From assembly GCA_016783745.1 (NCBI GenBank), contig JADHVZ010000016.1, forward strand, positions 1 to 42,192: a stretch of DNA of 42,192 bases, written 5' to 3'. The notes under the pieces were generated by a model. That model ran no database searches. It had not been told where the DNA came from and saw only the letters and a list, made by a program, of their open reading frames with translations. The translations under genes were made by a program, and so were the position numbers. This DNA comes from Candidatus Omnitrophota bacterium. Lineage in GTDB: Bacteria; Omnitrophota; Gorgyraeia; JAHIPI01. Shown here in pieces: positions 7,887 through 15,646 of the stretch. Numbering within the stretch: position 1 is the stretch's first letter; each line of letters starts with the position of its first letter.

Positions 7887-8806
7887 TGGCAAATCTTAAA
7901 GAGCTTTCAAAGACAGCGGAGGAGAGGCTTTCCTCCGGCCATAGATTGTGTTCCGGTTGCGGCGCCTCGATCATCGTCAGGCAAGTGCTTATGGGCACAA
8001 AAGACCCCGTAGTAGTGGGAGGGGCTACCGGATGCCTTGAGGTAGCGACCACCATCTATCCTTATACTGCATGGGAAGTGCCCTTTATTCATAATGCATT
8101 TGAGAACCTGGCGGCCACCATGAGCGGGATCGAGACCGCGTATAGGGCCCTGAAAAAGAAAGGCAAGATTGACAAGGAAATAAAATTTGTGGCCTTTGGA
8201 GGAGACGGCGGGACTTATGATATAGGCCTCCAGTCGCTATCCGGCGCGCTTGAGAGAGGGCATAAGTTTGTATACGTGTGCTATGACAACGGAGCGTATA
8301 TGAACACGGGCATACAGCGCTCAGGGGCGACGCCTAAGGGCGCTTCCACCACGACTGCCCCCGCGGGCAAGGTGAGTTCAGGCAAGGTTCAAAAGAGAAA
8401 AGACCTGACCGCTATTGTAGCCGCGCATAAAATACCGTACGTGGCTACGGGATCGGTCTCGCACTGGAACGACCTCATCACAAAGGCAGAGAAGGCGTTT
8501 AATGCCGACGGACCGGCCTTCCTTAACGTGATAGCGATGTGCCACCGGGGATGGAGATTCCCGCAGGAGAAGACCGTAGAGATATCAAAACTTTCAGTAG
8601 ATACATGCTTCTGGCCTCTTTATGAGATAGTAAACGGGAAGTTGAAGATAAATTATAAGCCGAAGGATAAGAAACCCGTTACTGAATGGCTTAAACTACA
8701 GGGGAGGTTCAGCCATCTAAAGAAAGAGGCATTCGCGGATGTTGTTACCCAGATCCAGCAGGAAGTGGACGAGGACTGGCAGGATCTGCTGAGGAGAGAA
8801 CAGTAA
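7886..8806 (+). CDS. porB: Pyruvate:ferredoxin oxidoreductase, beta subunit
   Basis: 306-residue TPP-binding beta subunit. Cysteines C22 and C25 (LCSGCGAS), one in GGATGCLE and one in AMCHRGW can ligate the proximal [4Fe-4S] cluster. The TPP motif GDGGTYDIG and the YDNGAYMNTGIQRSGATP segment are intact. It closes the operon. It converges with the minus-strand metS-type gene, whose stop is only ten bases away, with no obvious terminator between them. Confidence 0.95.
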   Translation: MANLKELSKTAEERLSSGHRLCSGCGASIIVRQVLMGTKDPVVVGGATGCLEVATTIYPYTAWEVPFIHNAFENLAATMSGIETAYRALKKKGKIDKEIKFVAFGGDGGTYDIGLQSLSGALERGHKFVYVCYDNGAYMNTGIQRSGATPKGASTTTAPAGKVSSGKVQKRKDLTAIVAAHKIPYVATGSVSHWNDLITKAEKAFNADGPAFLNVIAMCHRGWRFPQEKTVEISKLSVDTCFWPLYEIVNGKLKINYKPKDKKPVTEWLKLQGRFSHLKKEAFADVVTQIQQEVDEDWQDLLRREQ

Positions 8807-8815
8807 TGTCCCCTT

Positions 8816-8920
8816 TTAATCTACGCGTTTCTTTTTGAATATACGGTAGACGCAGAATAAAAGAAGAGTTAATATTGCCCCCCACGATATTATTAAAAAT
8901 ATAAACCCGCCTATAGTCAT
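8816..8920 (-). CDS. MetS-type small subunit of an NSS transporter (34 residues)
   Basis: A 34-residue protein with one transmembrane segment (about 5-25, including FIFLIISWGAILTLLLF) and a basic tail (RIFKKKRVD). The ISWG and FCVYR pattern matches small subunits of MetPS-type transporters, which in Corynebacterium are needed for methionine uptake. ATG at 8918-8920 overlaps the TGA of the symporter gene (8917-8919) as ATGA, and an AGGAAG site lies just inside the symporter end, so it is translationally coupled. It is easily missed because of its size. Confidence 0.85.
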   Translation of the reverse strand: MTIGGFIFLIISWGAILTLLLFCVYRIFKKKRVD

Positions 8921-10467
8921 CTTTTTTTCTTCCTGTTTTTCCAAGCGATCTTTACGAATATTGATATAGTGACAAATAGGATTATCAGAAAAATTCTGGT
9001 GCCCAGGACATACGGCTTGTCAGCCGCCGATACACCGCGCATCAATATTACCGGTATCCCGTCCTTTAAAATCCACGAGAAGAGTATGATCAATAAAAAT
9101 GACGGGGTCACATACTTCATTATGAAGCGGTAGATCCTAGGAATCCGCAGGTCAGCCCCGTGATGGATCTCGTCCCACGCCTTGTCCATTCCGAATACCC
9201 AGGTAAAAAGAATCGTCTCTATAGTCGCGAAAAGCACCAGGCAGAAAGTGCCGCCCCAGAAATCAAGTTCGTTTACAACGCCCTTACCCAGTAGAAGTAT
9301 TGCCGGCTGGCAGCATATAAAAGCCACAACACCGAATATCTTCACCGCCTTTTCCCGGCCTATGTTGAATTCGTCTTCAAGGAAGGCTATCGCCGGCTGG
9401 GCGAGAGAAACAGAAGAAGTTATTCCCGCCACGAAAAGTAAAAGAAACCAGACCGCGCCGAAGAATGTTCCGAACATGATTTTCTGAAATATTATAGGCA
9501 TTGTGACGAAGCTTAGATTAAAAGCGCCGCTGCCGGCCACTTCCTTTATTCCTACCGGACCAAAAAATACAAAGGCAGCGGGTATGATTATGCTGCCGCC
9601 TAATATTACCTCTATGAATTCATTGGCGCTTACGGCTGATAGGCCCGATAGAACTACATCGTCACCTTTTTTGAGATAACTCGCGTATGTCAATATCACT
9701 CCTATTCCGACGCTGAGCGTAAAGAACATCTGTCCGGCGGCAGCGAGCCACACCTTGGGCTGGGCAAGTACGGAAAAGTCGGGATTCCAGAGAAAACCCA
9801 TGCCGTTTGATATACTCCAGCCCGGCCTTAGAGCATTAGGGGTTCCAAGCGTCAGAACACGCACCATTATTATCAATCCCAGTATAAAAAGTAACGGCAT
9901 GGCTACTTTGCAGAGCTTCTCTATGCCGCCGCGAATGCCGTAATATATTACGATGATATTGGCGGAAAAAGTTATCAGGAAAAAGAAATAGGCGGGAGCG
10001 ATGCTTGAGAAAAAGCCGTTTTTCTCAAGGCCTTGATAGGCACCCAGGAAATTTTGCATGGTAGCCTGGTCTTCTATACCCTTATAACTTCCCAGCACGG
10101 AAAAAACGCTGTAGCCGAGTGTCCATGATTCTATATAGGTGTAGTAGGTGAATATGACGAGCGGGCCGAATATGCCGATCACACCGAAATATTTTATAAA
10201 CCTGTTTTTTTCCAGCATAGTGTGGAAGATGCCGGGCGCCGTGCCGTGTTCAAAACCTCCGCCGTATCTACCTAATGCCCACTCGATCCACATGAGCGGA
10301 ATACCCAGTAAGAGTAGAGATACAAAATAAGGGATCATGAACGCCCCGCCGCCGTTACTCGCTGCCTGAACAGGGAACCTTAAGAAATTTCCCAGCCCGA
10401 CGGCGCTGCCGGCGACAGCCATGATTATCCCCAACCGTGATCCCCAGGATTGCCTTACTTTGGCCAT
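8917..10467 (-). CDS. Sodium-dependent transporter, neurotransmitter:sodium symporter (SNF/NSS) family
   Basis: 516-residue inner-membrane sodium symporter with about 12 hydrophobic segments. The N-terminus shows the family signature around TM1 (AGSAVGLGNFLRFP) and the NGGGAFMIPY segment, which form the sodium and substrate site in LeuT-like proteins. Substrate is probably an amino acid; the coupled MetS-type subunit suggests methionine or another hydrophobic amino acid, as inference. The start has an AAGGAAAT site upstream. It is transcribed away from the 10.6 kb secreted-protein gene, with GTCACC repeats and that gene's promoter in between. Confidence 0.93.
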   Translation of the reverse strand: MAKVRQSWGSRLGIIMAVAGSAVGLGNFLRFPVQAASNGGGAFMIPYFVSLLLLGIPLMWIEWALGRYGGGFEHGTAPGIFHTMLEKNRFIKYFGVIGIFGPLVIFTYYTYIESWTLGYSVFSVLGSYKGIEDQATMQNFLGAYQGLEKNGFFSSIAPAYFFFLITFSANIIVIYYGIRGGIEKLCKVAMPLLFILGLIIMVRVLTLGTPNALRPGWSISNGMGFLWNPDFSVLAQPKVWLAAAGQMFFTLSVGIGVILTYASYLKKGDDVVLSGLSAVSANEFIEVILGGSIIIPAAFVFFGPVGIKEVAGSGAFNLSFVTMPIIFQKIMFGTFFGAVWFLLLFVAGITSSVSLAQPAIAFLEDEFNIGREKAVKIFGVVAFICCQPAILLLGKGVVNELDFWGGTFCLVLFATIETILFTWVFGMDKAWDEIHHGADLRIPRIYRFIMKYVTPSFLLIILFSWILKDGIPVILMRGVSAADKPYVLGTRIFLIILFVTISIFVKIAWKNRKKKR

Positions 10468-10484
10468 ACGATTTCCTTTTTTAG

Positions 10485-10511
10485 AAGGTCACCAGGTCAC
10501 CAGGTCACAAG
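10485..10511. repeat. GTCACCAG word repeat
   Basis: Three tandem GTCACCAG-like words follow AAG and are followed by a CACAAGACACAAG tail. The same vocabulary builds a larger imperfect palindrome at 21736-21805. It sits in the divergent gap upstream of the symporter gene. Confidence 0.7.
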
Positions 10512-10535
10512 ACACAAGTAGAACGGTTAAAAGAC

Positions 10536-10564
10536 TTGTTTTTTAGGCTCAATATTACTATAAT
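10536..10564 (+). promoter_or_regulatory. Candidate promoter for the 10628 gene
   Basis: TTGTTT (10536-10541), 17-base spacer, perfect TATAAT (10559-10564). The start codon follows 63 bases later, with AAGGAG at about 10615-10620. Confidence 0.65.
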
Positions 10565-10627
10565 ATAAATATACATGCGAAAAAGTCAGATTTCAAGTTT
10601 AAACGAAGATCTTTAAGGAGAGTAAAT

Positions 10628-10963
10628 ATGGCAATCAAAAGAATGATTTCTTTATCGGTATTAAGCCTGGCCTGTATTATTTATCCCCTTTCCTGTCTCG
10701 CGCAGGAAGTGCCTGTCGATACAGTGGACGCGAGCCCTGAAGACGTGACAAAGTTAATAGAAGAGGCGAAGGGTTATGTAGAAGAGGGAGATAAGGAGGG
10801 GGCGATAATGACTCTTGACCTTGCCTACAACCTGGCTAGTTCCCTGGACGATTATGATATGCTTATGGAGATAGGCGACCTTTATATCCGCGTAGACACA
10901 TCGTTCAAGGATAAGGCGATGGAGGCATGGACCGAAGCAGGCCGCTGTAAGACCAAAGAATGA
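10628..10963 (+). CDS. Small secreted protein, TPR-like
   Basis: 111 residues with a Sec signal peptide (basic KR, hydrophobic ISLSVLSLACIIYPLSCLA, cleavage likely at LAQ-E near residue 26). The mature part is acidic and helical, with a pattern like one and a half TPR units (about 40-105, AKGYVEEGDKEGAIMTLDLAY). It is probably periplasmic, with function unknown. Its TGA is immediately followed by the stop of the convergent AsmA-like gene, with zero bases between. Confidence 0.75.
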   Translation: MAIKRMISLSVLSLACIIYPLSCLAQEVPVDTVDASPEDVTKLIEEAKGYVEEGDKEGAIMTLDLAYNLASSLDDYDMLMEIGDLYIRVDTSFKDKAMEAWTEAGRCKTKE

Positions 10964-12142
10964 CTAGTTAAAAATTCCTCTGAATATATCGATGACTTCC
11001 GGAGGTATATCTCCGGGGAGAGTTTCCTGAGTCCTCGTACCTTTGTCAATAGCCTCTATAAAGTCTATCACAGTATCGATTGCCATCATACCGACAGCCC
11101 TTTTCGCGATAGGCCCCAATGCCCAGGTGGTCTTTCCTCCGAGTGAACCTTTTTGCTTAAAGTCTAATACGACATTTCCCTTTTGATTGGTAAGGTAAAG
11201 GGTGATCTTTTTTACGCTTGTCTCAAGGAATGGTATATTGCTTTTTTCAGGATTCACCGCCAGCGCCAGATCCATCAACTCCATCGTGTAATCCCCGTTG
11301 ATCGATCCGTTCACGCATTTTACATCCGAAGCCATATTAAAACTGCCCCGGGTGACTATAAAAGGAGTATATCTGTCAAGGTATGGTTTTAACGCCGCCA
11401 GCGATATATTATAAGCATTGAACTGACATGCGTATGAGGATTGTTCACCCGCCGGATAGACCTCCAGGTCACCTTTTATCTTACTGTACGGGCTTTCAGC
11501 TACGTTACACGATCCGTTAAAACTGATCTTGTTGTAATCGCCGATGCTTGGATCGTATTGCAGTGTTACAACGCCGTTTATAGGCGCCAGGTCTACCCTA
11601 TGTGTCTCTCCCTTTTTGACATAGCTATCGAGCAAATGAACCGTACCGTCATTTATATTTATAACTCTTGGTAAGATGACCTGAGGCTTGGGATCACCGC
11701 CGGCGGCAAAGGCTTCTTTTATAAAACCGGAACCGGATTTTTCATCAAGGGCGGCCTGAAGGTTCTTTTTTTGAAATTCCTGGAAATTCCATTGCCCGTT
11801 CCTTGCGCGCTCGACGTAAAAGGCGGGATTCGCTATATCTATCTCGTTTATATTTAGATTCAACTTAGGCTTAGTGCTAAAGCTTATATCCATGTCAATG
11901 GAGTCAGCTTCCATTATGTACTCACTTAAAAAACCCTTCGGGCTTTTCACTTTGATCTCTTCCAGATTAAGCTTACCGCTGGTCTCGTCGTATGTTACGC
12001 TTGCCAGCGCTACATTGGGAAGGGGGAAGGATTTTAATATTGTGTCGAGAGCGTATTTTTTTATATTAGAACGGAACAGATAAACGGAAGCTACTAAAAA
12101 AGCGAACACGACGACAAATACCACCAGGATCTTTTTTAACAT
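10964..12142 (-). CDS. AsmA-like / DUF748-type envelope protein
   Basis: 392 residues with an N-terminal membrane anchor (about 5-22, ILVVFVVVFAFLVASVYLF) and a long beta-rich periplasmic part. The segments FPLPNVALASVTYDETSGKL and NEIDIANPAFYVERARNGQW match the AsmA/DUF748 pattern of proteins thought to bridge the envelope and move lipid. The C-terminus carries an amphipathic stretch (ALGPIAKRAVGMMAIDTVIDFIEAI). AGGAGGT lies seven bases before the ATG. It is divergent from the TIGR04073 gene and likely concerns outer-membrane lipid homeostasis, as inferred from the family. Confidence 0.72.
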   Translation of the reverse strand: MLKKILVVFVVVFAFLVASVYLFRSNIKKYALDTILKSFPLPNVALASVTYDETSGKLNLEEIKVKSPKGFLSEYIMEADSIDMDISFSTKPKLNLNINEIDIANPAFYVERARNGQWNFQEFQKKNLQAALDEKSGSGFIKEAFAAGGDPKPQVILPRVININDGTVHLLDSYVKKGETHRVDLAPINGVVTLQYDPSIGDYNKISFNGSCNVAESPYSKIKGDLEVYPAGEQSSYACQFNAYNISLAALKPYLDRYTPFIVTRGSFNMASDVKCVNGSINGDYTMELMDLALAVNPEKSNIPFLETSVKKITLYLTNQKGNVVLDFKQKGSLGGKTTWALGPIAKRAVGMMAIDTVIDFIEAIDKGTRTQETLPGDIPPEVIDIFRGIFN

Positions 12143-12262
12143 GATAATACCTCCTTAAGGACTCAGGCGCCAAAAACCCGGCATAGGCCTCCAGCGGTTT
12201 ATTGGCATTATTATACCCCTAAATCACTTTTTTAGAAAGATATAAAATTTGAATTTTTTTGT

Positions 12263-12289
12263 TTGAATTACGGGAAATAAGTATATAAT
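12263..12289 (+). promoter_or_regulatory. Candidate promoter for the TIGR04073 gene
   Basis: Perfect TATAAT at 12284-12289. The best -35 is TTGAAT at 12263-12268 with a short 15-base spacer. It lies in the divergent gap with the AsmA-like gene. Confidence 0.45.
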
Positions 12290-12332
12290 ATACGTTAGGA
12301 ATTCAAACATAAAGGAAAGGAGGTGAATCATG

Positions 12333-13007
12333 ATGAAGAAATGGAGTTTTGTTGCAGTCTTAGTGGCAGCAGTATTTGTATGCTCAACGGCGGCGGCTGC
12401 TACCTCTGATGAACTCTTGGCGGGTATGGGAAAGAAATTTGTACGCGGCGTTGTAAATCTTTTAACAGGTTGGGTAGAATTGCCCATGCAGATAGTTAAG
12501 GGTTTTCAGGGTAAAATCCCTTCATGCGGTGACAATCAGGTGATGGGAACCGTATGCGGAGTGTTTAAAGGCGTAGGCCATGCTATCGGAAGGACGGCAT
12601 GGGGAGGCCTGGAGTTAGTAGGATTCTGGGCTGCTAATCCCGAGGACAATGAAGGCATCGGCATACCTCTTGATGCGCAATACGCATGGGAGGATGGCGA
12701 GCCGTATGATTGTCTTGACCCGAGTTTCTCGGAAGCCACTCTGAAGCCGATGGGTAAGAAATTAGTCAGAGGTCTCGGAAACGGTCTACTGGGCGTTGTC
12801 GAAGTACCCGGCCAGATCGCAAAAGGTATCAGTGGGGGTGCCCCGGATCTTGGTATTATAAAAGGGTTATGGTACTGGTGTAGCCGCGAAGTTTATGGTA
12901 TCGGCGAATTAGTATCTGCGATCTTCCCGAATCCGGTAGATAACCCGGGTTTGGCATTTGATGAAGAATATCCCTGGGACGCTCTTACAGGAGTACTCGA
13001 GGAATAA
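12333..13007 (+). CDS. Exosortase-system-associated protein, TIGR04073 family, internally duplicated
   Basis: 224 residues with a Sec signal peptide (WSFVAVLVAAVFVCSTAAAA). The mature part holds two copies of the TIGR04073-type motif: GMGKKFVRGVVNLLTGWVEL at about 30-49 and PMGKKLVRGLGNGLLGVVEV at about 134-153, each followed by PxQIxKG and a tryptophan or tyrosine-rich segment. Single copies are usual in the family, whose members co-occur with exosortase; the molecular role is unknown. The start at 12333 is preferred because AGGAGGTG (12318-12325) is seven bases away, against four for ATG 12330. No exosortase gene lies in this window. A hairpin follows the stop. Confidence 0.8.
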   Translation: MKKWSFVAVLVAAVFVCSTAAAATSDELLAGMGKKFVRGVVNLLTGWVELPMQIVKGFQGKIPSCGDNQVMGTVCGVFKGVGHAIGRTAWGGLELVGFWAANPEDNEGIGIPLDAQYAWEDGEPYDCLDPSFSEATLKPMGKKLVRGLGNGLLGVVEVPGQIAKGISGGAPDLGIIKGLWYWCSREVYGIGELVSAIFPNPVDNPGLAFDEEYPWDALTGVLEE

Positions 13008-13022
13008 TCTAGCATAATCAAT

Positions 13023-13060
13023 AGAGGCAGGCGCCGTTAAATAAGATGGTGCCTGCCTCT
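13023..13060 (+). terminator. Hairpin after the TIGR04073 gene
   Basis: AGAGGCAGGCGCC (13023-13035) pairs with GGTGCCTGCCTCT (13048-13060) with one G-T or mismatch and a 12-base loop, 16 bases after the stop. The downstream tract is only ACTCATTT, so termination may be inefficient. Confidence 0.6.
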
Positions 13061-13079
13061 ACTCATTTAGGAGACTCCG

Positions 13080-13289
13080 ATGAAAGCTTTTTTAATAGGG
13101 CTAGTATTTCTGGTATTTGTTTTCGTGATGATGGGGCTGGGTATATTTTTGTGGCCTCTTTTAATCGTCCTGGGCCTGGCCCTGCGCGGTATCATTTTTG
13201 TGGCATTTACGATATTCGCGATATGGCTATTAGGCAAATCAATAATCGCGCTATGGGGATCATTGCGCTCTAAGGGGGAGGCGAAATGA
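13080..13289 (+). CDS. Small two-helix membrane protein
   Basis: 69 residues, almost entirely hydrophobic: segments at about 3-28 and 32-58 followed by a short basic tail (SLRSKGEAK). No recognisable family. AGGAGA lies just upstream. Its TGA overlaps the start of the secretin-like gene (ATGA at 13286), so the two are translationally coupled and it is a likely partner of that protein. A role in anchoring or assembly at the inner membrane is conjecture. Confidence 0.72.
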   Translation: MKAFLIGLVFLVFVFVMMGLGIFLWPLLIVLGLALRGIIFVAFTIFAIWLLGKSIIALWGSLRSKGEAK

Positions 13290-13870
13290 CAAAAAAATAT
13301 GTATTCGTATTTTTTATATTTATGATCGTCTCTTTATTAACGCCTCCCGCGTTTCCCCAGACAGGCGGACTGCCTAATAATATCGCTATCGAAGTGGAAT
13401 TCAAGGAAACCGGCAGCAGGGCCGTGAAGGCAGGGCCGCTCGGGCCGTTTGAAAACAGAAGAAGTTCAGAGTATATCAAGCAGTTCATAGTCGTATCCGA
13501 CGGCATGACGGGTTCGATAAGGGTGGGGGAGGACGTGCCGTTCATCGAATATTACTCAAGATATTTATTGCATCACGGCTATATAGAATCATATGAGACT
13601 GTTTTTAAGGAGATAGGGACGAAGCTTATGGTGACTCCGAAAATAAGGGGTAATAGCATAGAGGTCTCGCTTACACCGCAAATAAGTTATTTATCCGGAG
13701 GCCGGAGAAACGCCATCAGCGTAACGGAACTGACGACAAGCGTCATAATCCCGAATGGCCAATCCATGAGTATAGGCGGATTGATAAAAGACGAGGATTT
13801 TAAAAGTTATTTTTTTAAGACAAAGACCGCTTCAAGCCTTGACATAATCCTTACCCCCCGCATCCGATGA
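13286..13870 (+). CDS. Secretin-like protein lacking N-domains
   Basis: 194 residues with a signal peptide (about 1-25, ending PPAFPQ). The mature part resembles the secretin C-terminal beta domain of type II secretion or type IV pilus outer-membrane channels: VGEDVPFIEY, a GTKLMVTPKI segment, LTPQISYLSGG, then TTSVIIPNGQSMSIGGLIK and a terminal SLDIILTPRI. Canonical secretins exceed 400 residues because of N-terminal ring domains, which are absent here, so this is either a minimal secretin-fold protein or an accessory. It lies between a small membrane protein and a beta-repeat protein, with four-base overlaps on both sides, implying a stoichiometric three-gene unit. Confidence 0.72.
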   Translation: MTKKYVFVFFIFMIVSLLTPPAFPQTGGLPNNIAIEVEFKETGSRAVKAGPLGPFENRRSSEYIKQFIVVSDGMTGSIRVGEDVPFIEYYSRYLLHHGYIESYETVFKEIGTKLMVTPKIRGNSIEVSLTPQISYLSGGRRNAISVTELTTSVIIPNGQSMSIGGLIKDEDFKSYFFKTKTASSLDIILTPRIR

Positions 13871-14850
13871 GATATGAGGTAGACCCGCATAACAGGCTCA
13901 TCGTCCGCAAGGAAGAAAAAAAATCGAAGGTCTCAAGATTCCGGCACGTTATCGAAGGTAGATTCAGGATAGGCAAAGACAATACGCTTTTGTATCACAT
14001 AAAGGCCCCGTCACCGGATCCAGCCGGAGTGCCCCATCAACTGAAATTAAAAGGAAGTTGGTCTCTTGCGGATGATCACAATTTAAAACTTACCTTGAAT
14101 AAATGGGGCCGGCAGACATTCGGCGATGAAATAACCCTCACCGGCAATATCATAAAAGCGGATTCGCATTCACTGCTTTTTTCCGTGACGCAAAGGACAA
14201 AGGAGAATGCCTCCTCGACACATATCCTTAGATTCGAGGGAAACTGGCAAGCTGACAAAAATAACCGCCTGACATTCAGAATAAAAAAAGAGAAAAAAAG
14301 ATATGACGTTCTTGTGTTTAACGGCATATGGGAGATAAACCGCAAGAATCAGATCGTCTATAGTTATACGCGCGGGAAAAAGAGACACTCCCTTCTTATC
14401 AAAGGCCGCTGGGACTATTCCAGAAAAGGTATTCTGACATATGATCTGGACCTTAAGGGAAGTTCCCATTTTGATTTTAAAGTAGGCGGCGGGATCGCGA
14501 AGAAGGGCCTTATTATATTCGAGACTGGAGTCGGGATATCCCGAAGAGCCATGCCGGTCAAAAAGCAGATTATTCTTTACGGTTGTTGGAGAATAAGAAA
14601 GAAGATAGGCCTTATATTTGAGATGAGGCATGACGGTTCGCGCCCGGAGATATTGAAATTCGAAGCCGAAGCGAGATTAGCCGGCAGGTCAAAAATAATA
14701 TTTACGCTAAAGGATGAAGCCGGAAAAGGCCTTGGCCTGTCACTGACCATATCAAGGACCATGTTGAAAGGCTGCGGTGAATCATTTATCCGCATCCTCC
14801 GCTCCGCGAAAGAACAAGCAGTGTATATCGGCGCCGGATTTACCTGGTAA
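13867..14850 (+). CDS. Beta-strand repeat protein of unknown function
   Basis: 327 residues without a signal peptide or clear membrane segment, very basic. About nine degenerate units of 30-45 residues follow the pattern (I/L/F)xGxWxxxxxNxLxFxI, for example LKGSWSLADDHNLKLTL, FEGNWQADKNNRLTFRI, FNGIWEINRKNQIVYSY, IKGRWDYSRKGILTYDL and LYGCWRIRKKIGLIFEM. This suggests a repeated beta-hairpin or an elongated beta-sheet. I do not recognise a named domain. It is translationally coupled (ATGA) to the secretin-like gene upstream. A cytoplasmic location would be odd for a secretin partner, so an unrecognised export route is possible. Confidence 0.7.
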   Translation: MRYEVDPHNRLIVRKEEKKSKVSRFRHVIEGRFRIGKDNTLLYHIKAPSPDPAGVPHQLKLKGSWSLADDHNLKLTLNKWGRQTFGDEITLTGNIIKADSHSLLFSVTQRTKENASSTHILRFEGNWQADKNNRLTFRIKKEKKRYDVLVFNGIWEINRKNQIVYSYTRGKKRHSLLIKGRWDYSRKGILTYDLDLKGSSHFDFKVGGGIAKKGLIIFETGVGISRRAMPVKKQIILYGCWRIRKKIGLIFEMRHDGSRPEILKFEAEARLAGRSKIIFTLKDEAGKGLGLSLTISRTMLKGCGESFIRILRSAKEQAVYIGAGFTW

Positions 14851-14878
14851 CTCCCCATCACTTAACAAAATACATTGC

Positions 14879-15063
14879 GGAAGTTCGGTCATTGCCTCAA
14901 AACACGCTCCGGATTTGAGCAAAACTAAGGTCGTTCGACCGGGGAACCCTCCGGAATTCCCAGCGTTGTTATTGCGGGGTCAGTTCCGGTCTCCCTCGGT
15001 CTCACTCCCAAGTTTTGCATCCAAATCCTCCGCTATGGTTTTGAGTCAAGTGACTGAACTTCC
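14879..15063. repeat. 185-base imperfect palindrome in the 14.85-15.65 kb gene-free region
   Basis: The left arm (14879-14926) begins GGAAGTTCGGTCA and runs through CTCAAAAC, GGATTTG and AAAACT. The right arm (15011-15063) contains the same blocks in reverse complement order, ending in TGACTGAACTTCC. Short blocks match and spacers differ, which suggests an old, decayed long hairpin. The 796-base gap from 14851 to 15646 holds only this and the following repeats plus a promoter; short open frames in it are not supported. Confidence 0.7.
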
Positions 15064-15113
15064 ACTTATGCATTTATCTCACTCGTGGTTAATTGTTTAA
15101 GTAGAACGCCTAC

Positions 15114-15445
15114 AAGCTGATCGTTGTTGATATTTTGCGAGCGACTACAAAATTTTCCGCCAGAGGCGGATCAGCCTTCGGCTGAAGCCTCGAGGCCGAA
15201 CTCAGTTGAGTTCGGCACTTCCTCGGACATTACGTCCTCGGTCGCAAGCAAAAAATCGGTTTCTAAAAGGGCGGTCACATTGTCCGGCCGCACCCGCAAC
15301 GCTCCGGTGCTTTCGATTCGTGAAACGAAGCGAAAGTACGAGCCGACACGGCAGTGTCAGGCGAGTTGACCGACCCCGATTTTTTGCGCCGTGAGAGGCG
15401 TCAAAAATTTTGTCGGAGCGAGCGGATATCAACAATGATCAGCTT
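15114..15445. mobile_element. 332-base non-coding element with 20-base terminal inverted repeats (MITE-like)
   Basis: AAGCTGATCGTTGTTGATAT at 15114-15133 is repeated in reverse complement at 15426-15445 with one mismatch. Inside are further complementary blocks, for example GCAAAAAATCGG near 15248 against CCGATTTTTTGC near 15377, and a word (GGCACTTCCTCGGACATTAC near 15214) that recurs at about 39273. It has no transposase. I infer a non-autonomous mobile element or repeat-derived hairpin; target duplications were not identified. Confidence 0.65.
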
Positions 15446-15460
15446 AATATAATCTTTTTT

Positions 15461-15496
15461 GCGAAATAACAAACGATTCGAGAGCACATGCAATAT
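15461..15496 (+). repeat. 35-base conserved element, copy 1
   Basis: GCGAAATAACAAACGATTCG followed by AGAGCACATGCAATAT. Near-identical copies in the same orientation lie at 25461-25497 and 39536-39574. All three sit at the gene-proximal end of a repeat mosaic. Function unknown. Confidence 0.85.
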
Positions 15497-15518
15497 TTTT
15501 CTGGAGCGACCGAGCGCG

Positions 15519-15579
15519 CAATGCGCGAGGAAGTGTCGAATCTCAACAAGATTCGACCGAGAGAAGATCAACATTGCTT
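15519..15579 (-). repeat. 61-base dispersed repeat, inverted copy of 39193-39254
   Basis: Read on the minus strand it begins AAGCAATGTTGATC and continues with TCTCTCGGTCGAATCTTGTT, then GAGATTCGACACTTCCTCGC. The other copy, on the plus strand, contains the stop codon of maf. The centre forms a stem GTCGAATCT/AGATTCGAC. Confidence 0.85.
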
Positions 15580-15595
15580 ACAGGTAAGGTTATGG

Positions 15596-15624
15596 TTGCA
15601 AATATGCGGATTTATGGGTATAAT
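15596..15624 (+). promoter_or_regulatory. Candidate promoter for the 15647 gene
   Basis: TTGCAA (15596-15601), 17-base spacer, TATAAT (15619-15624). The -10 context TTTATGGGTATAATT is identical to that of the bamD-like operon promoter at 19009, suggesting a shared promoter class. Confidence 0.7.
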
Positions 15625-15646
15625 TGATGTCTGAAGGAGATAAAAT

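Noticed and set aside
10148-10330. Plus-strand open frame of 60 codons opposite the symporter gene
   Set aside because: It is a shadow of the well-supported minus-strand membrane protein, with no start signals of its own.
14777-15394. Short open frames in the gene-free region around 15 kb
   Set aside because: They run through palindromes and repeats, lack ribosome-binding sites and have repeat-derived composition.
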